Assembly (NCBI GenBank): GCA_017388175.1
Contig: JAFOTD010000007.1
Coordinates: 1-44,780, forward strand
Direction: 5' to 3'
DNA from: Clostridia bacterium
Lineage (GTDB): Bacteria; Bacillota; Clostridia; Christensenellales; CAG-138
DNA length: 44,780 nt
Shown: positions 23,020-31,152 of the stretch, in pieces
Layout of the letters: each line of letters begins with the position of its first letter
Position numbering within the stretch: the first letter of the stretch is position 1
The notes under the pieces: generated by a model
Database searches by the model: none
Seen by the model: the letters and a program-made list of their open reading frames with translations, nothing else
Told to the model about the DNA's origin: nothing
Position numbers and translations under genes: made by a program

Positions 23020-24002
23020 AAGAACATGAGCTTTTGGACGCCGTCGGCGGTATTGACGGAAAACTGATCGAGGAAGCGGACGCTGCCGTGAAAAAGAAAC
23101 CCGGCAGGCGGTTTCAATGGATCGCCGCTGCAGCGGCATGCCTGCTGGTCGGAGCCGGGATCGCGGTACCGATGATTCTGAACCGCACGAATGGGAACGA
23201 GGCGGAACCTCTTTCCGCCGAAGCGGAACCGGCCGGCGTCACGATCCCTGCGGTCACGCTGCCGGAGACGTCCGGAGAGGTCGCCTATGATATGGTAGGG
23301 CTTGTGGTGTACAAGGGACGCATCTATACGCAGGCGGGGGACTATTTCGGCGAGGACGCGAAGCCGCTGGAAGCGCTCGTCGGAGAGCATCTCGGCACGG
23401 CAAAGGGCAATCTGAACGAGTGGTCCTCGCAGGACGAATACGCAACGGAGTTTGCTTCGACCGTTCCCGGCGAGGTATACGCCGTAAACGGCTACGACGA
23501 GGGATTCCGCATCTGCATCCGCGGCGAGATCGCGTACGACGATCAGGAGCCCGTTGTCTGGATCCAGTTTTTCGACTGCCTGAACGGCGTCACGCTGCAT
23601 ACGGGGAAGAATCTTTTTGAGGACCGGCTGCATCTGCGCGAAAACGCCGGAACGGTCCGGTACCTGAGCCATTTCGACTGGGACAACGGCACGGGCGGCA
23701 TGCAGGAGGCAAATCTTGATGCGGATGTCTGGAACGCGTTCTGGGATCAGGTTGATCAAGCGGAGTTTCACAATCTTTGGGACCCGGACGGCACGTGGAG
23801 CGACCCGGCGAACGATTATACGACCGTCTACGATACGCCAAACCAGACGCATCTCTATTTGACCATGCGCGACGGCACGACCGTCGAGCTCCGTCTGATC
23901 GAAGGCGGTTACGTCGGATATCAGCCTCTGGGATGGTATTTCGTGCAGATTCCGGAGGGCGCGTTCAACGCGGTCTACGACGCGTGCGGCGGAACGCACT
24001 GA
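23016..24002 (+). CDS. Membrane-bound anti-sigma-like protein
   Basis: A 328-residue single-pass protein. The short cytoplasmic N-terminus (MKEHELLDAVGGIDGKLIEE) is of the kind found in clostridial anti-sigma partners that lack a zinc finger. A TM helix at about 35-55 follows, then a large extracytoplasmic domain of about 270 residues, rich in Trp, Asp and Tyr, without a domain I recognise. It probably holds the sigma factor at the membrane and senses an envelope signal. ATG 23016 has AAGGAGG upstream and overlaps the sigma stop. A terminator follows. Confidence 0.78.
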   Translation: MKEHELLDAVGGIDGKLIEEADAAVKKKPGRRFQWIAAAAACLLVGAGIAVPMILNRTNGNEAEPLSAEAEPAGVTIPAVTLPETSGEVAYDMVGLVVYKGRIYTQAGDYFGEDAKPLEALVGEHLGTAKGNLNEWSSQDEYATEFASTVPGEVYAVNGYDEGFRICIRGEIAYDDQEPVVWIQFFDCLNGVTLHTGKNLFEDRLHLRENAGTVRYLSHFDWDNGTGGMQEANLDADVWNAFWDQVDQAEFHNLWDPDGTWSDPANDYTTVYDTPNQTHLYLTMRDGTTVELRLIEGGYVGYQPLGWYFVQIPEGAFNAVYDACGGTH

Positions 24003-24012
24003 ACGGGAAAAG

Positions 24013-24042
24013 AAAGCGGCAGGCGATTTGCCTGCCGCTTTT
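24013..24042. terminator. Bidirectional terminator between anti-sigma and HAD phosphatase genes
   Basis: GCGGCAGGC (24016-24024), 5-nt loop, GCCTGCCGC (24030-24038), with TTTT after it and AAA before it. A second stem, GGAACGCCGA/TCGGCGTTCC (24059-24068/24071-24080), lacks a T-run and lies next to the phosphatase stop. Confidence 0.85.
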
Positions 24043-24089
24043 GCGTGCCTTTTTGCCGGGAACGCCGACCTCGGCGTTCCGTAAACGGT

Positions 24090-24764
24090 TTACAATTTGT
24101 CGATGATCTCCAAAAGCTCCAGAGGATGCGAGATCACGTGCTTTGCGCCGGACTCCTTCAGGAACGCTTCGCCGCGGTAGCCCCAGCCGCAGCCGACGCA
24201 TTTGAGCCCCGCGTTTTTTGCAAACTGCAGATCGACGTCCATGTCGCCGAGATACAGCGTCTCTTCGCGTGAAAAACCTAAGCGCTCGCGCACGACGTTG
24301 AGCATCGTCGGATCGGGCTTTACCGGATAATCGGCGCACTGCCCCTGTACGCACGCAAAGAGCGCGCCTTCGGGCGGAAAGAGCGTGCGGATCATCTTTT
24401 TCGCGTGCGGGTCGGGCTTGTTCGTGACGACCGCGAGCGTGATCCCGCGCGCCTTTAACGCGAGCAGCATTTCCGGCATTTCGGGGTACGGCACGGTCGT
24501 GTCGCAAAGATGCTCCGCGTAGTCCTTAAGAAACCCGTCGCGCACGTCGGTCCATGCTTCGGGGCGATCCGCGGGCACCGCATGCTTGCACATATAGACG
24601 ATGCTCTTTCCGATGATGCCGGAAACGCCGTCGTCCGAAAACGTCGGAAAGCCCTGCTTTTTAAGCGCGCGGTTCAGGGAAGATGCGATATCCGAAAGTG
24701 TATTGCAGATTGTTCCGTCCAGATCAAAGGCGACCAGTCTGAAAGTATTTGTCTTCTGTTCCAT
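24090..24764 (-). CDS. HAD-family phosphatase (phosphoglycolate phosphatase-like)
   Basis: A 224-residue HAD hydrolase of subfamily IA. Motif I is FDLDGTICNT (nucleophile Asp and acid/base Asp), followed by a helical cap. Motif II is VVTNKP, the motif III Lys is in YPVKPDP, and motif IV is YLGDMDVD. It should dephosphorylate a small phosphate ester; phosphoglycolate or pyrophosphate are typical guesses. Two ATGs are possible. ATG 24773 is overlapped by the -10 hexamer, so it cannot be in the RNA. ATG 24764 falls 8 bases after the -10, exactly where transcription should start, so I chose it as a leaderless start. Confidence 0.88.
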   Translation of the reverse strand: MEQKTNTFRLVAFDLDGTICNTLSDIASSLNRALKKQGFPTFSDDGVSGIIGKSIVYMCKHAVPADRPEAWTDVRDGFLKDYAEHLCDTTVPYPEMPEMLLALKARGITLAVVTNKPDPHAKKMIRTLFPPEGALFACVQGQCADYPVKPDPTMLNVVRERLGFSREETLYLGDMDVDLQFAKNAGLKCVGCGWGYRGEAFLKESGAKHVISHPLELLEIIDKL

Positions 24765-24771
24765 ACCGGCC

Positions 24772-24800
24772 ATTTTACACGCTTATTTCCGGTTCGTCAA
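24772..24800 (-). promoter_or_regulatory. HAD phosphatase promoter overlapping the upstream ATG
   Basis: Minus strand: TTGACG (24800-24795), 17-bp spacer, TAAAAT (24777-24772). The predicted start coincides with the A of ATG 24764. Confidence 0.75.
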
Positions 24801-24811
24801 TGTTTTCGCTC

Positions 24812-24839
24812 TTCACAAATCCAAAAAATATGATATACT
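24812..24839 (+). promoter_or_regulatory. Promoter of the DUF2156 operon
   Basis: TTCACA (24812-24817), 16-bp spacer, TATACT (24834-24839). RNA from about 24846 would carry CAGGAG and only about 12 leader bases. Confidence 0.6.
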
Positions 24840-24857
24840 GAAAAAACAGGAGTTTTT

Positions 24858-25787
24858 ATGATTGAATACGAACGAATCACCGGTGAGAATATTTCGGCCC
24901 TGAAGCCGTTTTTTGAAACGTACGCCTGCGGGATCTGCGACAACACGATCGGCGCGGTGTACCAATGGCGCGACATCTACGTATCGTACTATGCGATCGT
25001 CGACGGCATGCTCTGCATCCGCGCGGGTTACGGCGCGTACGGCGACTGCTATACCGTTCCACTCGGCGGCGGCGACTTTCAGGCGGCTTGCGCGGCGAAC
25101 GAAGCGGACGCGAAAGCGCGCGGGATCCCGCTCAAATACTGCGTCGTTCCGTTCTGCATGATCCCGCAGCTGGAGGCGCATTACGGCGAACGTATGGCGG
25201 CGGAGAGCGTGCGCGACTGGGCGGATTATCTCTACGACGCGGAGAGCTTTCGCACGTTCTCCGGCAAGGCGCATCATGCGCAGAAGAACCACGTGAACCG
25301 CTTTTACCGCGATCATCCGGACGCCGAGACGCTGATCGTTTCCGACGAAGCGACGGAGCGGGCGTGCCTTGCCTTTCTGGATCGCTTCCGGGGAATGCAC
25401 ACGGAGTTTTCCGCGCTCGAAGAGAACGAGTGGAACGGCGCGAAGGACCTGCTCGTTCATCGTGAAGAACTCGGTCAGACGGCGATCTGTCTCAAAACGG
25501 GCGGCGAGGTCGTGGCGATGGCGATCGGCGAGATGAAGAACGAGATGTTGTTTGAGCACGTGGAAAAGGCGATGCCGGACGTGTCCGGCGCGTATCCCGC
25601 GATGGCGCAGGCGTTCGTGAAGAGCTTTCCGACGGCGAAGATCTTAAACCGCGAGGACGACGGCGGGGATCCGGGACTCCGGTATTCCAAGACGAACTAC
25701 AAACCCATCGAACTCAGAGAAAAGTTTCTCGTCACGATCCGTGACGAATCAGAAATCACAAGGCAACAGGAAGGAGCAAACCAATGA
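24858..25787 (+). CDS. DUF2156 (phosphatidylglycerol lysyltransferase C-terminal-like) protein
   Basis: A 309-residue soluble protein with two GNAT-like halves, as in DUF2156 proteins. Typical features are the basic FSGKAHHAQKNHVNRFYR segment (about 134-151) and the C-terminal NREDDGGDPGLRYSKTNYKP. Related domains in MprF transfer aminoacyl groups from tRNA to lipid, but this protein has no membrane part, so its acceptor is unknown. ATG 24858 has CAGGAG upstream. Its stop overlaps the nucleotidyltransferase start (ATGA), so the two products may act in one pathway. Confidence 0.85.
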   Translation: MIEYERITGENISALKPFFETYACGICDNTIGAVYQWRDIYVSYYAIVDGMLCIRAGYGAYGDCYTVPLGGGDFQAACAANEADAKARGIPLKYCVVPFCMIPQLEAHYGERMAAESVRDWADYLYDAESFRTFSGKAHHAQKNHVNRFYRDHPDAETLIVSDEATERACLAFLDRFRGMHTEFSALEENEWNGAKDLLVHREELGQTAICLKTGGEVVAMAIGEMKNEMLFEHVEKAMPDVSGAYPAMAQAFVKSFPTAKILNREDDGGDPGLRYSKTNYKPIELREKFLVTIRDESEITRQQEGANQ

Positions 25788-26698
25788 AAAAACCGATTCT
25801 TTTGATTATGGCAGCAGGCATGGGCAGCCGTTTCGGCGGACCGAAACAGATCGAGCCGATCGACGAGCACGATCACGTCATCCTTGACTTCTCGGTGTTC
25901 GACGCGATCCGCGCGGGCTTCGAGAAGGTCGTCCTCATCATCAAGAAGGAGATGGAGCAGGACTTTGAGGAGCGCGTGGGTAAAAGGATCCGTCCGCATG
26001 TGCAGCTCGAGTACGCGTTCCAGTCGCTCGATAAACTGCCGGAGGGGTATGCGATCCCCGAGGGCCGCATCAAGCCGTGGGGAACCGCACACGCGATCCT
26101 CTGCGCAAAGGATCATCTCGACGCACCGTTTGCCGTGCTCAACGCCGACGACTTCTACGGCGCGGACGCGTATAAGAAGATTTATAACTTCCTGAGCGCG
26201 AAGCATACCGAAAGCGAGTACGCGATGGTCGGCTATCAGCTCGGCAACACGCTTTCCGACTTCGGCTCTGTGGCGCGCGGCGTCTGCGAAATCGGCGCGG
26301 ACGGAAAGCTCGTAACGCTCACCGAGCGGCTGAAGATCGAAAAGCGCGACGGCGCCGCCGCGTTCACCGAGGACGACGGCGCGACGTATACGCCGCTTGC
26401 CTTGGACACGCTCGTTTCGATGAACCTGTTCGGACTGCAGAGAAGCGTTTTGGATGAGTTCGAAGCGAGATTCCCGGCGTTCCTCGACGAGAATCTACCG
26501 AAGAATCCGATGAAGTGCGAATACCTGCTTCCGCGCGTGCTCGACACGCTGATGCGGGAGGGCAAGATCAGCATCGAAGTGCTGGAAACTTCCGCGCGCT
26601 GGCACGGCATCACGAACCGTCCCGACCTGCCGATCCTTAAGGAAGCGATCCGGAAGATGAAGGACGAAGGACAGTATCCCGACGAGCTCTGGAAGTGA
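25784..26698 (+). CDS. Sugar-phosphate nucleotidyltransferase-like protein
   Basis: A 304-residue protein with the NTP_transferase fold. The N-terminal nucleotide-binding loop LIMAAGMGSRFGGPKQ (about 7-22) and the metal-binding LNADDFYG are clear. It probably transfers NMP to a sugar phosphate or similar; activated sugar, phosphocholine or other products are possible. GGAAGGAG precedes ATG 25784. The gene lies between DUF2156 and a lipoprotein gene in one operon. Confidence 0.85.
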   Translation: MKKPILLIMAAGMGSRFGGPKQIEPIDEHDHVILDFSVFDAIRAGFEKVVLIIKKEMEQDFEERVGKRIRPHVQLEYAFQSLDKLPEGYAIPEGRIKPWGTAHAILCAKDHLDAPFAVLNADDFYGADAYKKIYNFLSAKHTESEYAMVGYQLGNTLSDFGSVARGVCEIGADGKLVTLTERLKIEKRDGAAAFTEDDGATYTPLALDTLVSMNLFGLQRSVLDEFEARFPAFLDENLPKNPMKCEYLLPRVLDTLMREGKISIEVLETSARWHGITNRPDLPILKEAIRKMKDEGQYPDELWK

Positions 26699-26703
26699 TT
26701 CAA

Positions 26704-27906
26704 ATGCGCGTGATTCGTATTCTCCCGCTGTTCCTCTGCTTGCTGCTGCTGTTTGCATGCGGCGCCGCTCCCGCGGGTGAGGCTGAACAGGAAAAGAACG
26801 GCGCGGCGATTTCCGCGGACGACGTGATTCTTACGGTCGGTTCCGAGCCGGTTTATGCGGTCGTGTACCGCTATCATCTCGCCGAGCGCCTTCGCACGAT
26901 CGAGGAGCACGGACTGTATGACCGCGAGAAGTATCTTTCTTACGTCGCGAACCCGAACGTCACCTATCTGTACGTGTATTACGACACGCACACGGAGGAG
27001 GGCGCGCGAGCGCTTGCCGACGACGTTTTAACCGAGCTTGCGCTGGAAGCGGCGGCGATCGACGCCGGACAAAAATCGGGGTACCAGCTCAACGTGCAGG
27101 AGCAGACGTATCTGAATCAGGCGGAAGAGAACGCACAGTCGACGCTCGACAAGATGCTGAAAGCGAACGGCGGCGCGTATGAATCGAGAGAAGCGTTCTA
27201 TTCGGATACCGGCTTTACCGAGGACCGATTCGTTGAAATGTACGTGCGCAATATGAAAGCCGGCGTCTTCTATAACCACCTGCTGGAGGACTACAAGGCG
27301 TCGCATACGCTGACCGATGAGGAGATCCGGACCGGCTATGAGCGCATCGTGAAGGAAACGTTTCAGGACCGTTATTCGGACGGGATGTATTCGCAATATC
27401 TGGCTTATTACATGGCCGGCGCGCGCTCGTTCCCGTCGCTGTACGTGCCGGACGACGCGATTTTCATCCGGCTGTTCGTGAAGAGCGACCCGACGGAAGC
27501 GGAAAAGACGGCGATCCGGGAGCAGGCGGAAGCGGACTTTAACGCGCTGTATGCCAGCGCGGAGAACGAGTTCACCGCACAGGGTACCGCGGGCGACCTT
27601 GCGGTCGCGCCGAACGATTCGCTGATCGACGGGCTGTATGAAGCGGCAAAGGACGTTCCGGTCGGCAGCGTGGGCACGATGCAGACCGAAAAGGACGGAA
27701 AGACGACAGGTTACTGGTTTTTGCGCGTAGAGGGCGAGACCGGCGTCGTTCCGATCGATCGCTATCCCGGCGTGCGTGAACGCGTCGTCTCGCAACTGCT
27801 CGGCGCGGCGTGTATGGATACGCTGCGCGAAACGGTCAACGACCCGGCCGTGACCGTGCGGAATGAGGAATTGATTTCCGCGATCGTCTCCGGACTTAAA
27901 AACTGA
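26704..27906 (+). CDS. Lipoprotein, SurA/PpiC-like peptidyl-prolyl isomerase family
   Basis: A 400-residue exported lipoprotein. A signal peptide (about 1-18) ends in lipobox LFAC with Cys19. A SurA-like helical N-domain (VILTVGSEPVYAVVYRYHLAERL) and long helical middle follow. A C-terminal region (about 255-360) resembles a parvulin domain only weakly (IFIRLFVKSDPTEAE; later VPVGSVGTMQTEKDGKTTGYW). It may chaperone proteins outside the membrane. ATG 26704 is preferred over GTG 26695 because GGAAGTGA is 5 bases upstream of it. It is the last gene of the operon; a strong terminator follows. Confidence 0.75.
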   Translation: MRVIRILPLFLCLLLLFACGAAPAGEAEQEKNGAAISADDVILTVGSEPVYAVVYRYHLAERLRTIEEHGLYDREKYLSYVANPNVTYLYVYYDTHTEEGARALADDVLTELALEAAAIDAGQKSGYQLNVQEQTYLNQAEENAQSTLDKMLKANGGAYESREAFYSDTGFTEDRFVEMYVRNMKAGVFYNHLLEDYKASHTLTDEEIRTGYERIVKETFQDRYSDGMYSQYLAYYMAGARSFPSLYVPDDAIFIRLFVKSDPTEAEKTAIREQAEADFNALYASAENEFTAQGTAGDLAVAPNDSLIDGLYEAAKDVPVGSVGTMQTEKDGKTTGYWFLRVEGETGVVPIDRYPGVRERVVSQLLGAACMDTLRETVNDPAVTVRNEELISAIVSGLKN

Positions 27907-27923
27907 ATCTGAACGTCTGTATG

Positions 27924-27952
27924 GACGCGCCGACAAAGCGCGTCTTTTTTTT
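27924..27952 (+). terminator. Terminator after the lipoprotein gene
   Basis: GACGCGC (27924-27930), 7-nt loop, GCGCGTC (27938-27944), then eight T. Confidence 0.92.
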
Positions 27953-28094
27953 AGAAAAATAAAACCAAACGCGTTTGTGATTTTCTTGTTAAGTGAAAGG
28001 AGCAGAATGGGGATTCTGTGAGTAAAAACGGAGGAGAAAAACAACGGAACAGATGACGGGTTACGCACCGTTCAGAGCGTATGCAAACGTGAGC

Positions 28095-28122
28095 AAGCGG
28101 CGCTTCGAAGGAAGCACCGCTT
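28095..28122 (-). other. Hairpin just after the rsmI stop codon
   Basis: AAGCGGCGCTTC (28095-28106) pairs with GAAGCACCGCTT (28111-28122), 12 bp with one mismatch that is a G-U pair in minus-strand RNA. No T-run follows, so it is a weak terminator or RNA-end protector. The rest of 27953-28125 shows only tiny ORFs and no clear gene. Confidence 0.4.
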
Positions 28123-28125
28123 CGT

Positions 28126-28938
28126 TTATTCCTGTTTCAGCTCCAGCGCGCGGCGATAGACCTGCTTTTTCGGGAGCGAGAGCCGGCCGGCGGCGATCGC
28201 AGCGGCGTCCTTGACCGATTCGGTCTTTAAAAGCCCGAGCAGCAGCGCGTCGAGATCGGGCGCGGCTTCTTCATCCTTTTGCCCGGGAATAAAGCAGATC
28301 ACGCATTCGCCCTTCGGTTCCTCCGAAAAGCGTTCGATCAGCTCCGAGAGCGTGCCGGTCACGACGGTTTCGAACTTTTTGGTAAGCTCTCGGAGAACGG
28401 CGGCAGGTCCGTCGCCGAAGCGCTCATAAAGGTCAAGAAGCGTCGCCTGCACGCGGTGCGGGCTTTCGTACAGAATCACCTGATGGCGTATCCCTGCGAT
28501 CGCATCGAGCATCGCTTTGCGCGGGGCGCTCTCGCGCGGAAGAAAGCCGAAAAAGCTGAACGGCTGCGCGGGAAGTCCCGAGAGCACGGCGGCGATCACG
28601 GCGGCGCTTGCGCCGGGGATCACGGTATGCGGGAGCCCCTCCTTCTGACAGGCGGCGACGAGCATCGCCCCGGGGTCGGACACGCCGGGCATGCCCGCGT
28701 CGGAAACGTAAGCAATATCCCTGCCGCTTTTCAGCGCTTCCACGACCTCTTCGGTGCGTTCGCGCTCGTTGTGCGTATGCAGAGAGCGGGTGGGCTTTTT
28801 GATGTTGAAATGATTGAGCAGAAGCCCGGTATGGCGCGTGTCCTCGCAATAGATGAGATCGACCGCGGACAGCGTTTCAATGGCGCGCCCGGAGAGGTCG
28901 CCGAGGTTGCCGATCGGCGTTGCGACGAGGTACAGCAT
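28126..28938 (-). CDS. rsmI: 16S rRNA (cytidine1402-2'-O)-methyltransferase
   Basis: A 270-residue tetrapyrrole-methylase-fold protein. Family motifs are MLYLVATPIGNLGDLSGRAI at the start, YCEDTRHTGLLLNHF, YVSDAGMPGVSDPG, VIPGASAAVIAAVLSG and FFGFLPRE. It methylates the ribose of C1402 of 16S rRNA with SAM. The start overlaps the stop of the preceding helicase-loader gene (TGATG), giving coupled translation. The C-terminus carries a helical HTH-like extension (VKDAAAIAAGRLSLPKKQVY). Confidence 0.95.
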   Translation of the reverse strand: MLYLVATPIGNLGDLSGRAIETLSAVDLIYCEDTRHTGLLLNHFNIKKPTRSLHTHNERERTEEVVEALKSGRDIAYVSDAGMPGVSDPGAMLVAACQKEGLPHTVIPGASAAVIAAVLSGLPAQPFSFFGFLPRESAPRKAMLDAIAGIRHQVILYESPHRVQATLLDLYERFGDGPAAVLRELTKKFETVVTGTLSELIERFSEEPKGECVICFIPGQKDEEAAPDLDALLLGLLKTESVKDAAAIAAGRLSLPKKQVYRRALELKQE

Positions 28939-29861
28939 CAGCGGACCCTCGTGCGGAGATTATCCCCGCGCAGTACGACAATCGAGGTGATTGCGCCGTC
29001 GATCATGCGGCTCGCGACGCGTTCGCCGTAGCGTTCGTAAAGCTCCTCGCTGTTGAGGTTGCTGATGAGAACGGTCGGCAAAAACGCTGCCGCGCGCTCG
29101 TTCAGAATACGGAAAACGGTTTCGACCGTGATATTCGGCACCATCGCCTCGGTACCGAGGTCGTCAAGCACCAAAAGCTCGGCGGAAAGGTACGGCGCAA
29201 TCGCGTCCTCGCGCGTATCGATGCCGTTGAGGATGCTTTGGACGCATTGGTACGCCGTCGTCTTCACGGTCGCAACGCCCTTTTCAATCGCCCCGCGGGC
29301 GATGGCGTTTCCGAAAAACGACTTGCCGAGACCGCTTTGTCCCACGATCAGAAGGTTCGGCTTTTCGGGTTTCGGCAGCGCGGCAACGTAGCGTTCGCAG
29401 AAGCGCTTCATCGCAAGCCCCTGCTTTTTCTGTTCGTCGGTCGGATAGACCCCCTCACTGAAACGGTCAAACGTTTCGCGCTCGTTGATGCGGGAACCCG
29501 CAAGCATCTGCTCCTGCTGCTTTTTCAGCGCGCAGGTGCAAAGGCGTGTCTGTCCGTTTTCGTCGCTGACTTCGCCGGTGTCTTTACAACGCGGACAGGT
29601 ATAAATCGTTTCAAGATAGTTGCCGGGCAGCCCCATTGAGATCAGAAGATTTCTGCGTTCCGCACCGATCGCGCCGATGCGCGACTTCGCGTTGGCTGGG
29701 GTGAGGCTGCCGACGCCAAGCTGCTTCATAACGAGCGCGCGCTCTTCCAGCAGCGAAAGGAGACGCGGGTTCTTTTTCCCGCATTCCTCAATCCGCCGGA
29801 GAAGCGCACGGTGATTTTTTTCGCGCAGATCGCTGTAATAGCGTTTTAATTCGTTCGTCAT
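28938..29861 (-). CDS. dnaI: DnaI/DnaC-type replicative helicase loader
   Basis: A 307-residue protein. A helical N-domain carries a zinc-binding set (Cys89, Cys92, Cys108, Cys110: CPRCKDTG and CTC). An AAA+ domain follows with Walker A GQSGLGKS (174-181), Walker B LLVLDDLGTE, sensor LISNLNSEEL and the Arg-containing GERVASRMID. It should load the hexameric helicase onto DNA together with the DnaD-like protein encoded just before it, whose stop it overlaps (ATGA). Zinc and AAA+ features fit the clostridial form. Confidence 0.88.
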   Translation of the reverse strand: MTNELKRYYSDLREKNHRALLRRIEECGKKNPRLLSLLEERALVMKQLGVGSLTPANAKSRIGAIGAERRNLLISMGLPGNYLETIYTCPRCKDTGEVSDENGQTRLCTCALKKQQEQMLAGSRINERETFDRFSEGVYPTDEQKKQGLAMKRFCERYVAALPKPEKPNLLIVGQSGLGKSFFGNAIARGAIEKGVATVKTTAYQCVQSILNGIDTREDAIAPYLSAELLVLDDLGTEAMVPNITVETVFRILNERAAAFLPTVLISNLNSEELYERYGERVASRMIDGAITSIVVLRGDNLRTRVR

Positions 29862-31045
29862 AGATCCTCGTTCAGGTTCACGACCAGATTGTTAAAGTCT
29901 TGTTCCGAGATCGGCGTCTGTTCATAGATCAGCGCGGCGTTCTTTTTCTTTTTCCCGGCAGGCGGGGTCTTCGGCCTGCTCAGGGCTGCCGCAGCCTGCT
30001 CCGCAGTCTCCACGTGTTCGTTCGCCCAGTCGGACAGCGTTTTTTTGAGCACGCCGAGCGGACGCTCCGCGCCGGCGCATTCGTCCGCTGCAAGCAGGAT
30101 CGCCTCGCGCGAAATGCCCTTCTCCTCGCGAAACATTTTCAACTGCGCAATCGTCGTCTTGTCCGGCGCGCCGATCTTGCCGAGCCGCGCATACACGAGC
30201 CGAGCAAACTCGCGATCGCGCGCGTTGCGTTCGTCCGCGGCGTCCATGCCGGAAACGTCTTTGACGTTGCGTTCCGAAAGCTCATTCAGCCGGTCGTTCA
30301 GAATCGCAAACGTCGGTGAAGCGACGTCGGTCATGCGCGCGGCGGCCGCAAGGACCGCTTCCGCATCAAAACCGAGCGCTTTGATCCAATGATCGTACAG
30401 CGCCATCTCGTCGACCGTCGGCGGACGGCGCTTGTTCCAGCGGCGCAAGACCTCGCTTGCGCCGTGCTTTTGCATACGGTAATCCGCAACGTACTGCTCC
30501 GCCGCTTCCTGTGTTTTGATGTCCTGTCCGCTCCATTCGCGCGCAACGGTTTCGATGTAGTTTTTCGAAACACGCACGCCTTTTTGCTCGATACAGTAAC
30601 TTACCAAAGCCAGCACCGCGCCTTCTTCGAGCCCGTAGAGCTCGATGCAGTCATAGATCGTCTGCATCTCGCGCATATCGAGCGAACGCGGCGAAAGCAG
30701 CGCTTCGACCGATTCGATGAGCCGGCTGTATTTTTTCGAGGTTGCTGTGGTGACGGCGGGCTGTTCACACAGCAGGTATTCCACCGTCAGCGGCTCGTCG
30801 CCGCGGATGCGCACGAGTCCCTTGGCCTGCCAGTACACGAACGCGCAGCGGATCTGCGCTTCGGAAAGCCCCAGCGCTTCCGCAACGTCTGTATCGCTCA
30901 GCGAGGCATGGTAGCACTGCATCAGCCCGTATAGGTATACCTTTACAAACATGCCGTCCGCATCGGGCATGTACTCCAGAAAAAACAGATTGTCGACCGG
31001 CGTCATCTCGCGCCGCGCCGCTTCGGGCGAAAAACGGATATTCAT
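29858..31045 (-). CDS. DnaD-like primosome protein
   Basis: A 395-residue protein. The N-terminal winged helix (about 1-90: MTPVDNLFFLEYMPDADGMF, then VAEALGLSEAQIRCAFVYW) and two DnaD/DnaB C2-like helical domains (about 105-185 and 220-350) match replication-initiation proteins. A Lys/Pro-rich linker (KTPPAGKKKKN) leads to the C-terminal tail. It probably helps the DnaI-like loader at origin or restart sites. ATG 31045 was chosen: it lies 7 bases after a consensus -10, so the mRNA would start at the ATG itself. There is no Shine-Dalgarno sequence. Confidence 0.85.
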   Translation of the reverse strand: MNIRFSPEAARREMTPVDNLFFLEYMPDADGMFVKVYLYGLMQCYHASLSDTDVAEALGLSEAQIRCAFVYWQAKGLVRIRGDEPLTVEYLLCEQPAVTTATSKKYSRLIESVEALLSPRSLDMREMQTIYDCIELYGLEEGAVLALVSYCIEQKGVRVSKNYIETVAREWSGQDIKTQEAAEQYVADYRMQKHGASEVLRRWNKRRPPTVDEMALYDHWIKALGFDAEAVLAAAARMTDVASPTFAILNDRLNELSERNVKDVSGMDAADERNARDREFARLVYARLGKIGAPDKTTIAQLKMFREEKGISREAILLAADECAGAERPLGVLKKTLSDWANEHVETAEQAAAALSRPKTPPAGKKKKNAALIYEQTPISEQDFNNLVVNLNEDL

Positions 31046-31051
31046 AACCGT

Positions 31052-31081
31052 ATTATAACACCAATGCACACGGGATTGCAA
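31052..31081 (-). promoter_or_regulatory. dnaD-dnaI-rsmI operon promoter adjoining the start codon
   Basis: Minus strand: TTGCAA (31081-31076), 18-bp spacer, TATAAT (31057-31052). Six bases separate the -10 from ATG 31045. Confidence 0.7.
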
Positions 31082-31139
31082 TGGAAAGCCGGAATTTCAA
31101 AGCGGGCAAAAATAACTGGTATTTTCCGGTCCGGAGCAC

Positions 31140-31145
31140 TATAAT
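31140..31145 (+). promoter_or_regulatory. Putative -10 element of spoIID
   Basis: TATAAT at 31140-31145, 7 bases before ATG 31153, without a clear -35. An 11-bp palindrome TCCGGTCCGGA (31126-31136) lies just upstream. A sporulation sigma factor promoter is possible but not recognisable. Confidence 0.45.
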
Positions 31146-31152
31146 GTATACC

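Noticed and set aside
24059..24080. Hairpin GGAACGCCGA/TCGGCGTTCC as a separate terminator
   Set aside because: No T-run on either strand; the neighbouring stem at 24016-24038 is the better terminator.
28053..28225. A roughly 56-codon plus-strand ORF overlapping the end of rsmI
   Set aside because: The GGAGGAG upstream is too far from its ATG, and most of the frame is antisense to rsmI.
31081..31152. Longer N-terminus for SpoIID from ATG 31081
   Set aside because: The extra 24 codons cover the promoter region and the divergent dnaD promoter, and do not look like a SpoIID N-terminus.
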